Assembly: GCF_049116555.1 (NCBI RefSeq)
Contig: NZ_JAGDYT010000014.1
Location: forward strand, 25,548 to 89,547
DNA length: 64,000 nt
Direction of reading: 5' to 3'
Origin: Maricaulis maris_C
GTDB taxonomy: Bacteria > Pseudomonadota > Alphaproteobacteria > Caulobacterales > Maricaulaceae
Shown here: positions 33,151 through 41,904 of the stretch, piece after piece
Numbering within the stretch: position 1 is the first letter of the stretch
Layout: each line of letters opens with the position of its first letter
The notes under the pieces: model-generated
Told to the model about the DNA's origin: nothing
What the model saw: only the letters and a program-made list of their open reading frames with translations
Database searches by the model: none
Made by a program: the position numbers and the translations under genes

Positions 33151-33939
33151 ATGTCCGGACGCGACGCCATAGGCCTGTTGAACCTGGCAATCATAGCTGC
33201 GGTTCTCGGAGGCATCACTTATCTCTACCTCACGCTGACGCCGGAGGAATATGACAGCCAGACCCTGTGCCTGGCCGATTCCTTCCCGCCCCATCGGGCG
33301 GTCGTCATCGACAAGACCGATCTCTACTCGGCTGAACAGGCCGAGGGGATTGAAGGTCTCATCCTGGCGCAGCGCGACACGCTCGCTGTCGGCGAGCGCC
33401 TTTCCCTCTACGAACTCAATGAGAGCGGGCAGCTGCGCAATACGAACAGCTTCTCCCTTTGCAATCCCGGCGCTGGCGAACAGGTCAATCCGCTCTATCG
33501 CAACCCGGAACGCGTCCAGGCCCGCTATGAGGCGCTGTTTGCGGACCCCCTCGACCGTGCCCTCGCCGATCTCGTTCTGCCCAAGGACGCCCCGTCCAGC
33601 CCGATCATCGAGGCACTTGCCCGGCTTGCCCAGGACCCGAGCTTCGATGCGACCATTCCCGGTCGCCGCATCGTGCTGGTCTCCGACATGCTGCAGAACT
33701 CGGACATCTTTTCGGTCTATGGCCGCCGACGTGGCGCTCTTGAAGATCGCATCCCGCCGGCCGACGACGTCGCAACGGCCATCCGCGACACCTATGGCGA
33801 CAGCCTGCGCGGGGTTTATCTGGAGATCCAGCTCATCCCCCGCGACAGCTGGGAAGCGGAGCAGCGCGGCGCGCTTCAGGATTATTGGACCGATGTTTTC
33901 CGCCGGCTCGGCATGGCCGTGAGCTGGTCCGACATCTGA
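33151..33939 (+). CDS. Membrane-anchored protein with a von Willebrand A-like domain
   Basis: A 262-residue protein with an N-terminal membrane helix (about 8–27), then a domain that reads like a degenerate vWA fold: HRAVVIDKTDLYS (first strand and MIDAS-like DxTD), an alternating helix/strand middle, and RRIVLVSDMLQNSD (fourth strand with an Asp). A two-cysteine segment precedes the second half. It may bind metal or a partner at the membrane. Strong GGAGG before the ATG. Paired with the preceding gene; the function is unknown. Confidence 0.7.
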   Translation: MSGRDAIGLLNLAIIAAVLGGITYLYLTLTPEEYDSQTLCLADSFPPHRAVVIDKTDLYSAEQAEGIEGLILAQRDTLAVGERLSLYELNESGQLRNTNSFSLCNPGAGEQVNPLYRNPERVQARYEALFADPLDRALADLVLPKDAPSSPIIEALARLAQDPSFDATIPGRRIVLVSDMLQNSDIFSVYGRRRGALEDRIPPADDVATAIRDTYGDSLRGVYLEIQLIPRDSWEAEQRGALQDYWTDVFRRLGMAVSWSDI

Positions 33940-33989
33940 GTCGTATCCGACCGCTGCGCCACTCCGGTTTTCCACAGGCAAAGCCCGCC

Positions 33990-34006
33990 ATGCATAGAAT
34001 ATGCAT
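33990..34006. promoter_or_regulatory. Inverted repeat ATGCATA-GAA-TATGCAT, possible operator
   Basis: A perfect 7-base inverted repeat with a 3-base spacer, AT-rich in GC-rich surroundings, 90 bases upstream of the small gene at 34080 and 51 bases after the vWA-like gene. The geometry suits a dimeric repressor. A TTGACT at 34042–34047 could be a promoter -35 box. Confidence 0.35.
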
Positions 34007-34079
34007 TTATGCGCCCGGCGACCCGCCCCACTATATGTTGTGTTGACTTGAACGCGACACGCAATAAATGGGGTTTGCA

Positions 34080-34424
34080 ATGGCGTCCTTCGCCGCTGAT
34101 CGGGATGAGGAAGCAGGCAGTGCACCGCTGCGATCTTTCGCCCCGCCGCCCCAGGGGTCCCTTCTGGACCGCGACGTCGTGAGCCTGTGTTCGCGACAAC
34201 GCCATCTGCTCGAATTCGCCTTCCGGCTCGCGGATCACGGGCACACCCATGTCGGCAATGCGCTCGCTCTTTCACGCTATACTTTGCTGGACCTCGCCGA
34301 TGGCCAGGCCGAACTTGTGGACGGGCTTGAACGCCTTCTCGGTCATCTCGGATTCGAGCTGGACCAGCCAGTTCCGGGCTGGTCGTCGCCAAGTCCGGAT
34401 GTGATTGACGTCCAGCTTGACTGA
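34080..34424 (+). CDS. Small hypothetical protein, helical
   Basis: A 114-residue protein. After a disordered Pro/Ser-rich start it contains a mostly helical core (LDRDVVSLCSRQRHLLEFAFRL, NALALSRYTLLDLADGQAELVDGL) resembling small regulatory helical bundles, but I recognise no family. The ATG at 34080 follows a TGGGG stretch; the ATG at 34068 would add four residues. It is preceded by a good inverted repeat and followed by a GST gene 78 bases away. Confidence 0.5.
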   Translation: MASFAADRDEEAGSAPLRSFAPPPQGSLLDRDVVSLCSRQRHLLEFAFRLADHGHTHVGNALALSRYTLLDLADGQAELVDGLERLLGHLGFELDQPVPGWSSPSPDVIDVQLD

Positions 34425-34502
34425 TTTTGATTGCCCTTGGCTTTGCCTTTCCCGCCAGGGCCCCTATTTGGTGACCAAATCCAGTCAGACAGGCAGAGCC
34501 CC

Positions 34503-35174
34503 ATGATCACCGTCCATCATCTCAACAATTCCCGGTCCCAACGCATTCTCTGGCTGCTGGAGGAGATCGGGCTCGAGTACGACATCCGCAAATACGAGCG
34601 CGATGCCACCACGATGCGGGCGCCGAAGGAATTGCGTGACATTCATCCCTTGGGAAAATCGCCCGTGATCACGGATGGCGACCTGGTGATCGCCGAGTCC
34701 GGTGCCATCGTCGAATACCTGGTCGACACCTATGCGCCGGGCCTGAAGCCAGCTGCCGGCACCGAAGCCCATCGTGAATATGTATACTGGATGCATTTCG
34801 CCGAGGGCTCGCTGATGACGCCGCTTCTGATCAAGCTGCTGACAGGCCAGATCGAGAAATCGAAGGCGCCCTTCTTCGTCAAGCCGATCATCAAGCAGGT
34901 CGCAAGCCGGCTCCGCGACGGCTTTGTTGACCCGGAGTTGGCGTCCCTGTTCGGCTACATCGAATCCTATCTTGAGGGTCGCGACTGGATCGCCGGACCA
35001 GAATTTACCGGTGCGGATGTCCAGCTCACATTCCCGCTCGAGGCCGCCGTGGCGCGTGGCGGGCTGGACGAGCGCTACGCGAATCTGACTGCCTATGTCG
35101 CCCGCATGCACGCCCGCCCCGCCTACAAGGCGGCCATCGAGCGTGGCGGTGCCTACGGTATCGTCGGCGGCTAG
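34503..35174 (+). CDS. Glutathione S-transferase, second copy
   Basis: A 223-residue GST. The N-terminal domain has ITVHHLNNSRSQRILWLLEEIG and HPLGKSPVITDGDLVIAESGAIVEYL (cis-Pro and Glu-Ser glutathione contacts). The ATG at 34503 is chosen because it starts the first beta strand; an earlier in-frame ATG (34431) precedes a Pro-rich stretch. The protein differs clearly from the other GST at 29615. Confidence 0.9.
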   Translation: MITVHHLNNSRSQRILWLLEEIGLEYDIRKYERDATTMRAPKELRDIHPLGKSPVITDGDLVIAESGAIVEYLVDTYAPGLKPAAGTEAHREYVYWMHFAEGSLMTPLLIKLLTGQIEKSKAPFFVKPIIKQVASRLRDGFVDPELASLFGYIESYLEGRDWIAGPEFTGADVQLTFPLEAAVARGGLDERYANLTAYVARMHARPAYKAAIERGGAYGIVGG

Positions 35175-35183
35175 CGCTCCCGG

Positions 35184-36107
35184 TCAGCGATTCTGGATGC
35201 GGATGCCGATCTGGAAGACGGCACCGGAATAACTGCGCAGATCGATATTGGAATCATTGTCGACATAGCCCGCTTCGCCATAGAGCGTGACCTGCTCCGT
35301 CAGGCCGTGCTCGACACGGCCGGTCGCGCGCCAGCGTCTGTCCTCGCGCTCATACATCTGAACTGCCGAGAACGGACCGTCATAGCTGCGCTGGGAGGCT
35401 TCCAGACGCAGCTCGCCGCGCGTGTCCTCCCCCAAGGGCTGCCAGGACCGGGCCCGCAGGGTGGTTTCAGAAAAACTGAACCGGTCGGCATCGGCACTCG
35501 ATGAAGTGAAGAAGCCGGCCAGATACCAGCCGGAGCGCCTGTTCTCACCATAGCCATATTGCTCGATCCCGGCCCGCCACTGGGTCTGGTCCAAGCCGGT
35601 GACGACCTGGTCGCCGAAATCATATTGGTTGGCCCGCAGGCGCAGCACGGTTTCGCGATTGTCAGCGGGCCGGTAACGCATCTGCCCCTCAGCCTGGAAA
35701 CGTGTGTAGTGGCGGTCGCCATCACGATTGAGAACAGAGGCCTCGGCGATCGCGCGCATCTGCCAGTGCTCGCCCACCGGAGCCCAGTACTGGACGCGCG
35801 GCGTGAACAGCATGGAGTCGAGATCGTCCCGGTCCTCATAGAGGCGCAGGCGGGCCTGTTGCTCAAACCGCCAGACCCTGCCGGCCCCAACCGGCTTGAC
35901 GATGCGCAGCCAGTTATTGCTGTCGAATCCCGTCTCCAGATCAAAAGCGCCCTGGGGCTCCAGAACGTCCTGATCGATGAAAGGGTCGGACCGTTGCACG
36001 GCGTTGTCCGACCGGAATTCAATCCGGGCGTCCTGGGCGCTGACCGCGCCGGGAATCAGGGACAGGGCGGCGGCGCCCGCCAGCAGGGTGGAAATGGAAG
36101 GTTTCAT
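35184..36107 (-). CDS. Outer-membrane beta-barrel protein
   Basis: A 307-residue protein with a signal peptide (MKPSISTLLAGAAALSLI, cut near VSAQ) and about a dozen alternating amphipathic strands such as RVWRFEQQARLRLYEDRDD and EQVTLYGEAGYVDNDS. The pattern resembles the C-terminal barrel of BcsC-type exporters, though no TPR region precedes it. GGGGGATCCG with the ATG close behind supports the start at 36107. It is divergent from the GT2 gene, and I infer a link to glycan export. Confidence 0.65.
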   Translation of the reverse strand: MKPSISTLLAGAAALSLIPGAVSAQDARIEFRSDNAVQRSDPFIDQDVLEPQGAFDLETGFDSNNWLRIVKPVGAGRVWRFEQQARLRLYEDRDDLDSMLFTPRVQYWAPVGEHWQMRAIAEASVLNRDGDRHYTRFQAEGQMRYRPADNRETVLRLRANQYDFGDQVVTGLDQTQWRAGIEQYGYGENRRSGWYLAGFFTSSSADADRFSFSETTLRARSWQPLGEDTRGELRLEASQRSYDGPFSAVQMYEREDRRWRATGRVEHGLTEQVTLYGEAGYVDNDSNIDLRSYSGAVFQIGIRIQNR

Positions 36108-36289
36108 GGCGGATCCCCCGAGATGCCGTATAGTTGCTTCAAGCTTATCGCCGCAGCGGGACTTTCGCCATCGCCTCGACGCCTTAATGTTGATATTTTC
36201 AAGTCTTAGGGTGGCTTCCGGGCCGAAATTGGGCGCAGTCATTCAGCTGCCGGTCATGCCGGCAAAGTCGTTGTGAGACAGGAGTTCAG

Positions 36290-38188
36290 ATGGCAGGCAA
36301 GGATCGCCAGCACCGGTCCGGTACGGGCAAGGCCGCCCGACCCGCTGACTTCTTCCGCTCCGTCGACAGCGCCCCCAAGGGGATCAGCGTCAAGCGCGAC
36401 CGTTCAGCGACGGACGGCTTCCTGATCAGCTTTCTGGCCCTCACCATATTGGCGCTCTCGACCGCGGCCTGGGCCAATGCGCAATGGCCGGGCAGCGTTC
36501 CGACCGATCTGATCTTCTTCACCGCAGACCGGTTCAATGCGGTCCTGCCCATCCGCATCTTCCTGGTCATCTTCTTCGTGATCTACGCAGCGTATGCGCA
36601 TGGACCTATCCTGGCCCGCCTGAAACTTGGTTTCAGCTTCCTGATCAAACTGGCGGGTGTCGCCGCGATCGTCGACGGTGCCGCGCTCTTGTCCTGGCAG
36701 CAGGCCGACGCGGTCTGGCCGGTGCACGTGCAACAAATCCTCGTCGGCCTCTCCGGACTGGCGATCTTTCCCCATACCGTGCTCAACCAGGCCCGTCTGC
36801 CTGGCCCGTGCGGGTCGCCTGTACGCCGCCGGGGGCGCTATTACGAATACTGGATGGTCAGCGCTGCGGCCCTGGTCGCCGCCATCGGGGCCGTGGTTGC
36901 GATCACGCTCTACGACGCTGAAGTCGAGCAATTGCGCAATCTCGCCCTGCTCGGCGGTATGGGGCCAGGCGTCTTCCTGGCGCAGCAATTCTTTACCGTA
37001 CAGCTGGCTGCGGTGGGAACGGCGCGCAATGCCCTGTCACGTCGACGCGCCTATTCGCCACCGGTTGCGGTCCTCATTCCGGCCCACAATGAATCCCATC
37101 TCATCGCCCAGACCATCGACGCCATTGACGAGGCCGCGGCCAATTATGATGGAACGGTGCGTATCCTGTTGATGGAGAACTGCTCCAGCGATGACACGGC
37201 GGAGATCGCCCGGCAGGCCATTGCCAAATGCCGCTGCGCCCGTGGCGAGGTCATAGAAAGCGCAATCCCCGGCAAGGCCAAGGCCCTCAATCACGGCCTT
37301 GAACTGATCAGCGAAGACTATGTCGTTCGCATCGACGCCGACACCCAGATCGACCCGAAATCCCTGCGCCTCGCCATGCGCCATTTCGCCAACGCCACCG
37401 TTGGCGTGGTGGGTGGACTGCCCCTGCCCCTCAAGAGAACCGGCTTGTTGGACAAGTTCCGCACGATCGAGGTGCTCAACCGGCATGGCTTCTTCCAGGT
37501 CGCGCTGGGCGCTTTCAACGGCATTCTCGGCATTCCCGGCATGTTCTGCATCTATCGCCGAGCGGTGTTGATGGAAGCTGGCGGTATTGTCGAGGAGATG
37601 AATGGCGAGGACACGGATATCGTCCTGCGCATGACCAATCTGGGCTATCGCGCAGTCTCGGACCCGCGCGTGAAATTCCGAACCGAAGTGCCCGACAGCA
37701 TGGATTTCCTGCGCGAGCAGCGCACCCGATGGTTCCGCAGCCTTTATCACGTCTCGGCGCACAATCGCGCCATGCTTTTCCAGGGTAATCTGATCACCGG
37801 CGCGGTGGTGCTGCCCTTCACCCTGATCAATGGAGCCCGACGCGCCATGATGGCGCCGCTGGCGATCTATGGCGCCGTGCTCTTCTTCCTGTACGGGGGA
37901 ATCTACGACCACCCGCACCTGACCACGGTACTGGCTGTCATGTTCGGCATGCCCTTCATCATGGCCTGTGCGGTGGTCGCCTTCTGGCGCCGCCCGGACC
38001 TGATCCTCTACATGCCAGCCTATATGGCTTTCCGCCTGCTGCGGTCCTACTACACGCTCGGCGCCACACTGACCCTGGTCTATCCGGGCTCGGCAAAAGA
38101 GCGGCGCTTCGACCCGCCCAAACCACTTGCGGTCCCGGCAGGGGAAAGCATCGAGCGGGTCGAAAAACCGCCGGTCATCGTGAAATAG
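36290..38188 (+). CDS. Membrane processive family 2 glycosyltransferase
   Basis: A 632-residue GT2. About six membrane segments lie in the first 240 residues; the catalytic domain follows (VAVLIPAHNES, ENCSSDDT, IDADTQID, GEDTDI, EQRTRW), i.e. the D, DxD, ED and Q/RxxRW motifs of cellulose-, hyaluronan- and curdlan-type synthases. C-terminal membrane segments lie at about 500–600. No PilZ domain is visible. It should polymerise a sugar while pushing the chain across the inner membrane. AGGAG precedes the ATG. It is flanked by an outer-membrane barrel and a BcsB-like gene. Confidence 0.85.
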   Translation: MAGKDRQHRSGTGKAARPADFFRSVDSAPKGISVKRDRSATDGFLISFLALTILALSTAAWANAQWPGSVPTDLIFFTADRFNAVLPIRIFLVIFFVIYAAYAHGPILARLKLGFSFLIKLAGVAAIVDGAALLSWQQADAVWPVHVQQILVGLSGLAIFPHTVLNQARLPGPCGSPVRRRGRYYEYWMVSAAALVAAIGAVVAITLYDAEVEQLRNLALLGGMGPGVFLAQQFFTVQLAAVGTARNALSRRRAYSPPVAVLIPAHNESHLIAQTIDAIDEAAANYDGTVRILLMENCSSDDTAEIARQAIAKCRCARGEVIESAIPGKAKALNHGLELISEDYVVRIDADTQIDPKSLRLAMRHFANATVGVVGGLPLPLKRTGLLDKFRTIEVLNRHGFFQVALGAFNGILGIPGMFCIYRRAVLMEAGGIVEEMNGEDTDIVLRMTNLGYRAVSDPRVKFRTEVPDSMDFLREQRTRWFRSLYHVSAHNRAMLFQGNLITGAVVLPFTLINGARRAMMAPLAIYGAVLFFLYGGIYDHPHLTTVLAVMFGMPFIMACAVVAFWRRPDLILYMPAYMAFRLLRSYYTLGATLTLVYPGSAKERRFDPPKPLAVPAGESIERVEKPPVIVK

Positions 38189-38241
38189 GCAGTGACAACA
38201 AGGCCGGTCCGTGCCGCGCGCCGGGCAAAGCCCGCTGCCGG

Positions 38242-40161
38242 CTAGTCCAGGGTCAGGACCGCGCCTTCATCATGCACAACCGAGACCTGCTCCTGGCCGA
38301 TTGGTGAGGTCATCAGCGAAGGCGGCGTGCCCAGCGCATGAGCCACCAATCCCGGGATATCGACCATCCGATCCGGCTGGCCCGGCCCCGGACGCGCCAG
38401 CGTTGCGGTCACGGCCTGCAAAATACCGACATTGGAGACGGACCGGATATCCGCGCTATTGACCCGGCGCGTATCGCGCATGGCCAGACGGTTACCCTCG
38501 ATGCCGATCGGCAGGATGACATTGGATGGCGCGTGATTGATCGCGATAAAGGGCTCGATCGCGTCATTGGCCCGGCCCGCTGCGGTATCGACATAATCGA
38601 AATCAATCACCGCGGTCAGCGGCACGAAACTGGCGACCACTTCCGAACCCAGTTCCAGCGCGGCCAGACGTTCCCGGCCTTCCAGACCGGACGGGAAGCG
38701 CAGAGCGACGCGGTCGCGGAAGAGATGCGGCAGCCCGGCCAGGCCAGCCAGCGGCTCGGACACCTCATCATAGAGAAAGCCCGATTCCGGCAAGAGCTGC
38801 ACGGGGTAGCGGCGTGCCGTGATGGTGCAGCCGCCCGCTTCGCGGTGCCGCTGAACCGAGACCCGCAAATCATTGCGCAGATTCTGAACTTCATGCGGCA
38901 AATTCAGCGTGAACATGTTCAGCCGGCCCGTTTCCATGTGGCGGCTGTCGATCAACACGCCATTGAGCTCGGTATGGACCAGATTGGTAAAGTCGCCGGG
39001 TCCTTCCGGCAGACGGATGGCCAGACGCAGGCGGTCCGGCACGCGGCCGCCCGGCAGGCCGGCCAGGCCATAGCCGATATCCCAGCTGCGCGCCTCGGCA
39101 ATACGCTGGATGGAGGTATCCACGCCGATATCGCCAAAACGGGTCATCAGCGCATCATCATGGGACTCGACGAATTGCGACGGCGAAACAAAGGCCGTCC
39201 GGGCGAGTGGCAGCATGTCCGACGTTATGAAATCAGCCACATCCATGCGATCCGCTTCTGTCAGGCCGAGATGGACGAAATCGCCCTGGCGCCACAGGGT
39301 TGCCGCGCCGCCATGCTGGTCATCGCCAAAGCGCTCGAAACCACCAGCCGTCAGCTGGGCTTCGGAGCCGAGCAGGATCAGGCCGCGTGTCGCCAGGCGA
39401 TAGCGACCCAGCTCTTCCAGATCCATGAATTTCACCTGATAGCCGCGCTGCGTCATGCGCGCGCCCAGCCGCATGGCCAGAGGCACGAAATCCGCATTGC
39501 CGGTCGCCGGCACGGCAATCGTCACTTCCGAAGGCAGCAAGCTGACCGCATCGCGCAGGGAGGACACAGCACTGCGCAGATCCATTTCGATGCCGGAGCG
39601 TGCATCCAGGGTCACGACGGCGCCGATTGAGCGGTCATTGTGGCAAAGCGCATCCGGCAGATCGCCGTGCAGCTGGATACCCACATTCAGCTCCTGTCCG
39701 TGCAGAGCACTCTCGGGCAGTGCGACCACCCAGCGGAACTCGCGGGTTCCGGGCACCAGGACCCGCTCCAGGACGCGCTCACCATTGACCACGACCCGCA
39801 TGGCCGCGATGGCGCTGTCGGACAGGTCCTGCGTCCCCTGCAGGACTAGGCGGACCTGGCTGACAGGCGTGTCGCGAACCGTCGGCAGATTGATGGTGGC
39901 GTAGGAGGGGTAACCGGCGATGAAGAGGCCGTCACTCTCGCCGATATCAGCCAGGGTGACCGCGGTCGGCTGATCCGGCTCGGCGTCCGCACGCCCGGAG
40001 ATCAGCGTGTCGAACATGTCGGTGACGAAAAGGCCAAAACTGCCGCGGCCGGCATTAAGCGCACCGGAATTGAACAACGTGATCACACTGCCAAGGGCGA
40101 TGATGATCAGGATGTAGGAAAACCACGGTTTGCGCTTTTGGTTGCCGGTCGTCTTAGCCAT
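38242..40161 (-). CDS. BcsB-like periplasmic protein with N-terminal membrane anchor
   Basis: A 639-residue protein resembling BcsB, the periplasmic partner of bacterial cellulose synthase. Matching parts include the carbohydrate-binding-like strands (VSQVRLVLQGTQDLSD, SAIAAMRVVVNGERVLERV) and the duplicated layout with LNVGIQLHGDLPDALCHND. Unlike BcsB its membrane helix is at the N-terminus (about 13–32) and I see none at the C-terminus. GGGGGATCC before the ATG at 40161 sets the start. It is convergent with the GT2 gene. Confidence 0.6.
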   Translation of the reverse strand: MAKTTGNQKRKPWFSYILIIIALGSVITLFNSGALNAGRGSFGLFVTDMFDTLISGRADAEPDQPTAVTLADIGESDGLFIAGYPSYATINLPTVRDTPVSQVRLVLQGTQDLSDSAIAAMRVVVNGERVLERVLVPGTREFRWVVALPESALHGQELNVGIQLHGDLPDALCHNDRSIGAVVTLDARSGIEMDLRSAVSSLRDAVSLLPSEVTIAVPATGNADFVPLAMRLGARMTQRGYQVKFMDLEELGRYRLATRGLILLGSEAQLTAGGFERFGDDQHGGAATLWRQGDFVHLGLTEADRMDVADFITSDMLPLARTAFVSPSQFVESHDDALMTRFGDIGVDTSIQRIAEARSWDIGYGLAGLPGGRVPDRLRLAIRLPEGPGDFTNLVHTELNGVLIDSRHMETGRLNMFTLNLPHEVQNLRNDLRVSVQRHREAGGCTITARRYPVQLLPESGFLYDEVSEPLAGLAGLPHLFRDRVALRFPSGLEGRERLAALELGSEVVASFVPLTAVIDFDYVDTAAGRANDAIEPFIAINHAPSNVILPIGIEGNRLAMRDTRRVNSADIRSVSNVGILQAVTATLARPGPGQPDRMVDIPGLVAHALGTPPSLMTSPIGQEQVSVVHDEGAVLTLD

Positions 40162-40337
40162 CGGATCCCCCATCGACCGACCCCGTGCGGGATCATTGGT
40201 CGGGTTGATTTCTGTCCCTCGAATCCGACGCCCCCCAGCGTTGGAATGGTTAAGCCGTAATTCTTCAATGCGACCAAAGCGGGACGGATTGCGAAGAAAT
40301 CTGGATCAATCAGGGCCAAATCTGGGCACAACGAAAC

Positions 40338-40364
40338 GAGCGGGCCACCCTGGGTAGCCCGCTC
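40338..40364 (-). terminator. Probable terminator of the M28 peptidase gene
   Basis: GAGCGGGC (40338–40345) and GCCCGCTC (40357–40364) form an 8-bp stem with an 11-base loop. On the minus strand a T-rich stretch (TTTCGTT) follows. It lies 33 bases beyond the peptidase stop and before the BcsB-like gene. Confidence 0.6.
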
Positions 40365-40396
40365 GCCGCAATCACGTTTTCCGATTTGACGCGGCG

Positions 40397-41800
40397 TTAC
40401 TCGCCGCGGAAGTCGACATCCAATTCGGCAGCGAGATAGACCAGCGCCGCATAGGCCGCGACATTCTGGGCCAACTCGTCCGGATCAATCTTGTCCAGCG
40501 TGTCATCCGGCGTGTGGTGCAGGTCGAAATAATCCGACCCGTTCTGATTCAGACGCACGGTCGGCACGCCTTGCATGGCCAGCGGAATAATATCGGGCCC
40601 GCCGCCCGGCACGTTTGAGCCGCCGCGGATGATGCCCAGCGGCGCGACAATATCGCCAATGGCATCCACGGCCGGCGTGCCCTCTTCGGACACGTTCGAG
40701 ACCAGCTGCCAGATGGTGCGGGCCCCGAAATCGGATTCGGTGGCGAGAACATGATTGGCGATCTCGTCTGCATGCTGCTCGGCATAGGCGCGCGCACCCA
40801 GGAGACCGACTTCCTCGGCACCGAACATGACAACGCGAATGGTCCGGCGCGGTCGCTCGGGCAATTGTGCGATCAGGGCGGCCGCCGCGGTGGTGATGGC
40901 GACGCCGGCGCCGTCATCAACGGCACCCGTGCCTTCATCCCAGCTATCCAGGTGCCCGCCAATCAGGACGATCTCCTCCGGGTTCTCTCGCCCGATCAGA
41001 TCCAGCACCACATTGCCGCTGGTGACCTCGCCGCGCCAGCCGGCGGTCGACCGGATGCGCATTTCGATCCCCTCGCCAGAATTGTGCAGGCGGCGCAGAT
41101 GGTCTGCATCCGGATTGGAAATCGCAATGACGGGAATATCAGCCCATTCGCCATTGTTCGAACTCATCATGCCGGTGTGCGGCATACGATGGCTGTCAGA
41201 GCCGACCGACCGCACGACCAGTGCATCCGCCCCGCCGCGCTCGGCATGCTGCCAACCGATGCGTCGGCGCTGATTGGCAGGGCCATAACCGGCACCGGTC
41301 TGGCTCGGCACCATGGCTTCGCCATCGACGAAGGCGATCTTGCCATCCAGCGCGCCATCCTCGATCGCCGTCAGCGCATCGATGTTGCGGAAATAAACGA
41401 TCTCGGCGTTCACGGCGCCGAGGCGCGGCGAACGACCGGAGCCGCCAAGCGCGGAGCCGTAGAGTGCCTGCTCATAGGGTGCCGTCATGACAATCTCGAG
41501 ATCTCCCCGCTCCCAGAAGGGCATGGTGAAATCCTCGACCGAGACACGGTCAAAGCCGAGTTCCTCACCCAGCGCGACACCCCAGTCCCGCCCGCGAGCT
41601 TCAGCTTCCGAGCCCGCCAGACGCGGACCGACCTGCGTGGTCAGCGATTCGACGATCTCGTAACCCAGGTCACTGTCGAGGGCAGTCTCGACCAGCGCCT
41701 GAGCGGTTTCCGCCTGCTCGGGCGTCAGGGCGAACCCGTCCTGGCCCAGTGTTTCCGCAGACAGAAAGACTGTCATTCCAAGCGCGATAATTGATTTCAT
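40397..41800 (-). CDS. M28 family zinc aminopeptidase, exported
   Basis: A 467-residue peptidase with a signal peptide (MKSIIALGMTVFLSAETLGQ). Zinc ligands are seen in order: His in GGHLDSW, Asp in AVDDGAG, Glu-Glu in FGAEEVGL, Asp in ESDFG and His in DLHHTPDD. A PA-type inserted domain occupies roughly residues 110–240. It likely removes N-terminal residues from peptides in the periplasm. GGAGG precedes the ATG at 41800, which also places the signal correctly; the open frame reaches 41944. Confidence 0.92.
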   Translation of the reverse strand: MKSIIALGMTVFLSAETLGQDGFALTPEQAETAQALVETALDSDLGYEIVESLTTQVGPRLAGSEAEARGRDWGVALGEELGFDRVSVEDFTMPFWERGDLEIVMTAPYEQALYGSALGGSGRSPRLGAVNAEIVYFRNIDALTAIEDGALDGKIAFVDGEAMVPSQTGAGYGPANQRRRIGWQHAERGGADALVVRSVGSDSHRMPHTGMMSSNNGEWADIPVIAISNPDADHLRRLHNSGEGIEMRIRSTAGWRGEVTSGNVVLDLIGRENPEEIVLIGGHLDSWDEGTGAVDDGAGVAITTAAAALIAQLPERPRRTIRVVMFGAEEVGLLGARAYAEQHADEIANHVLATESDFGARTIWQLVSNVSEEGTPAVDAIGDIVAPLGIIRGGSNVPGGGPDIIPLAMQGVPTVRLNQNGSDYFDLHHTPDDTLDKIDPDELAQNVAAYAALVYLAAELDVDFRGE

Positions 41801-41904
41801 GAAGTCCTCCCGACACATTCCGGCGACACTATGAAGACCGCAGCGCGCCGCGCAAGCCACGCCCGTGTGAGGTCGCAATGCAAATATCAGTCGGAGGTCA
41901 GGCC

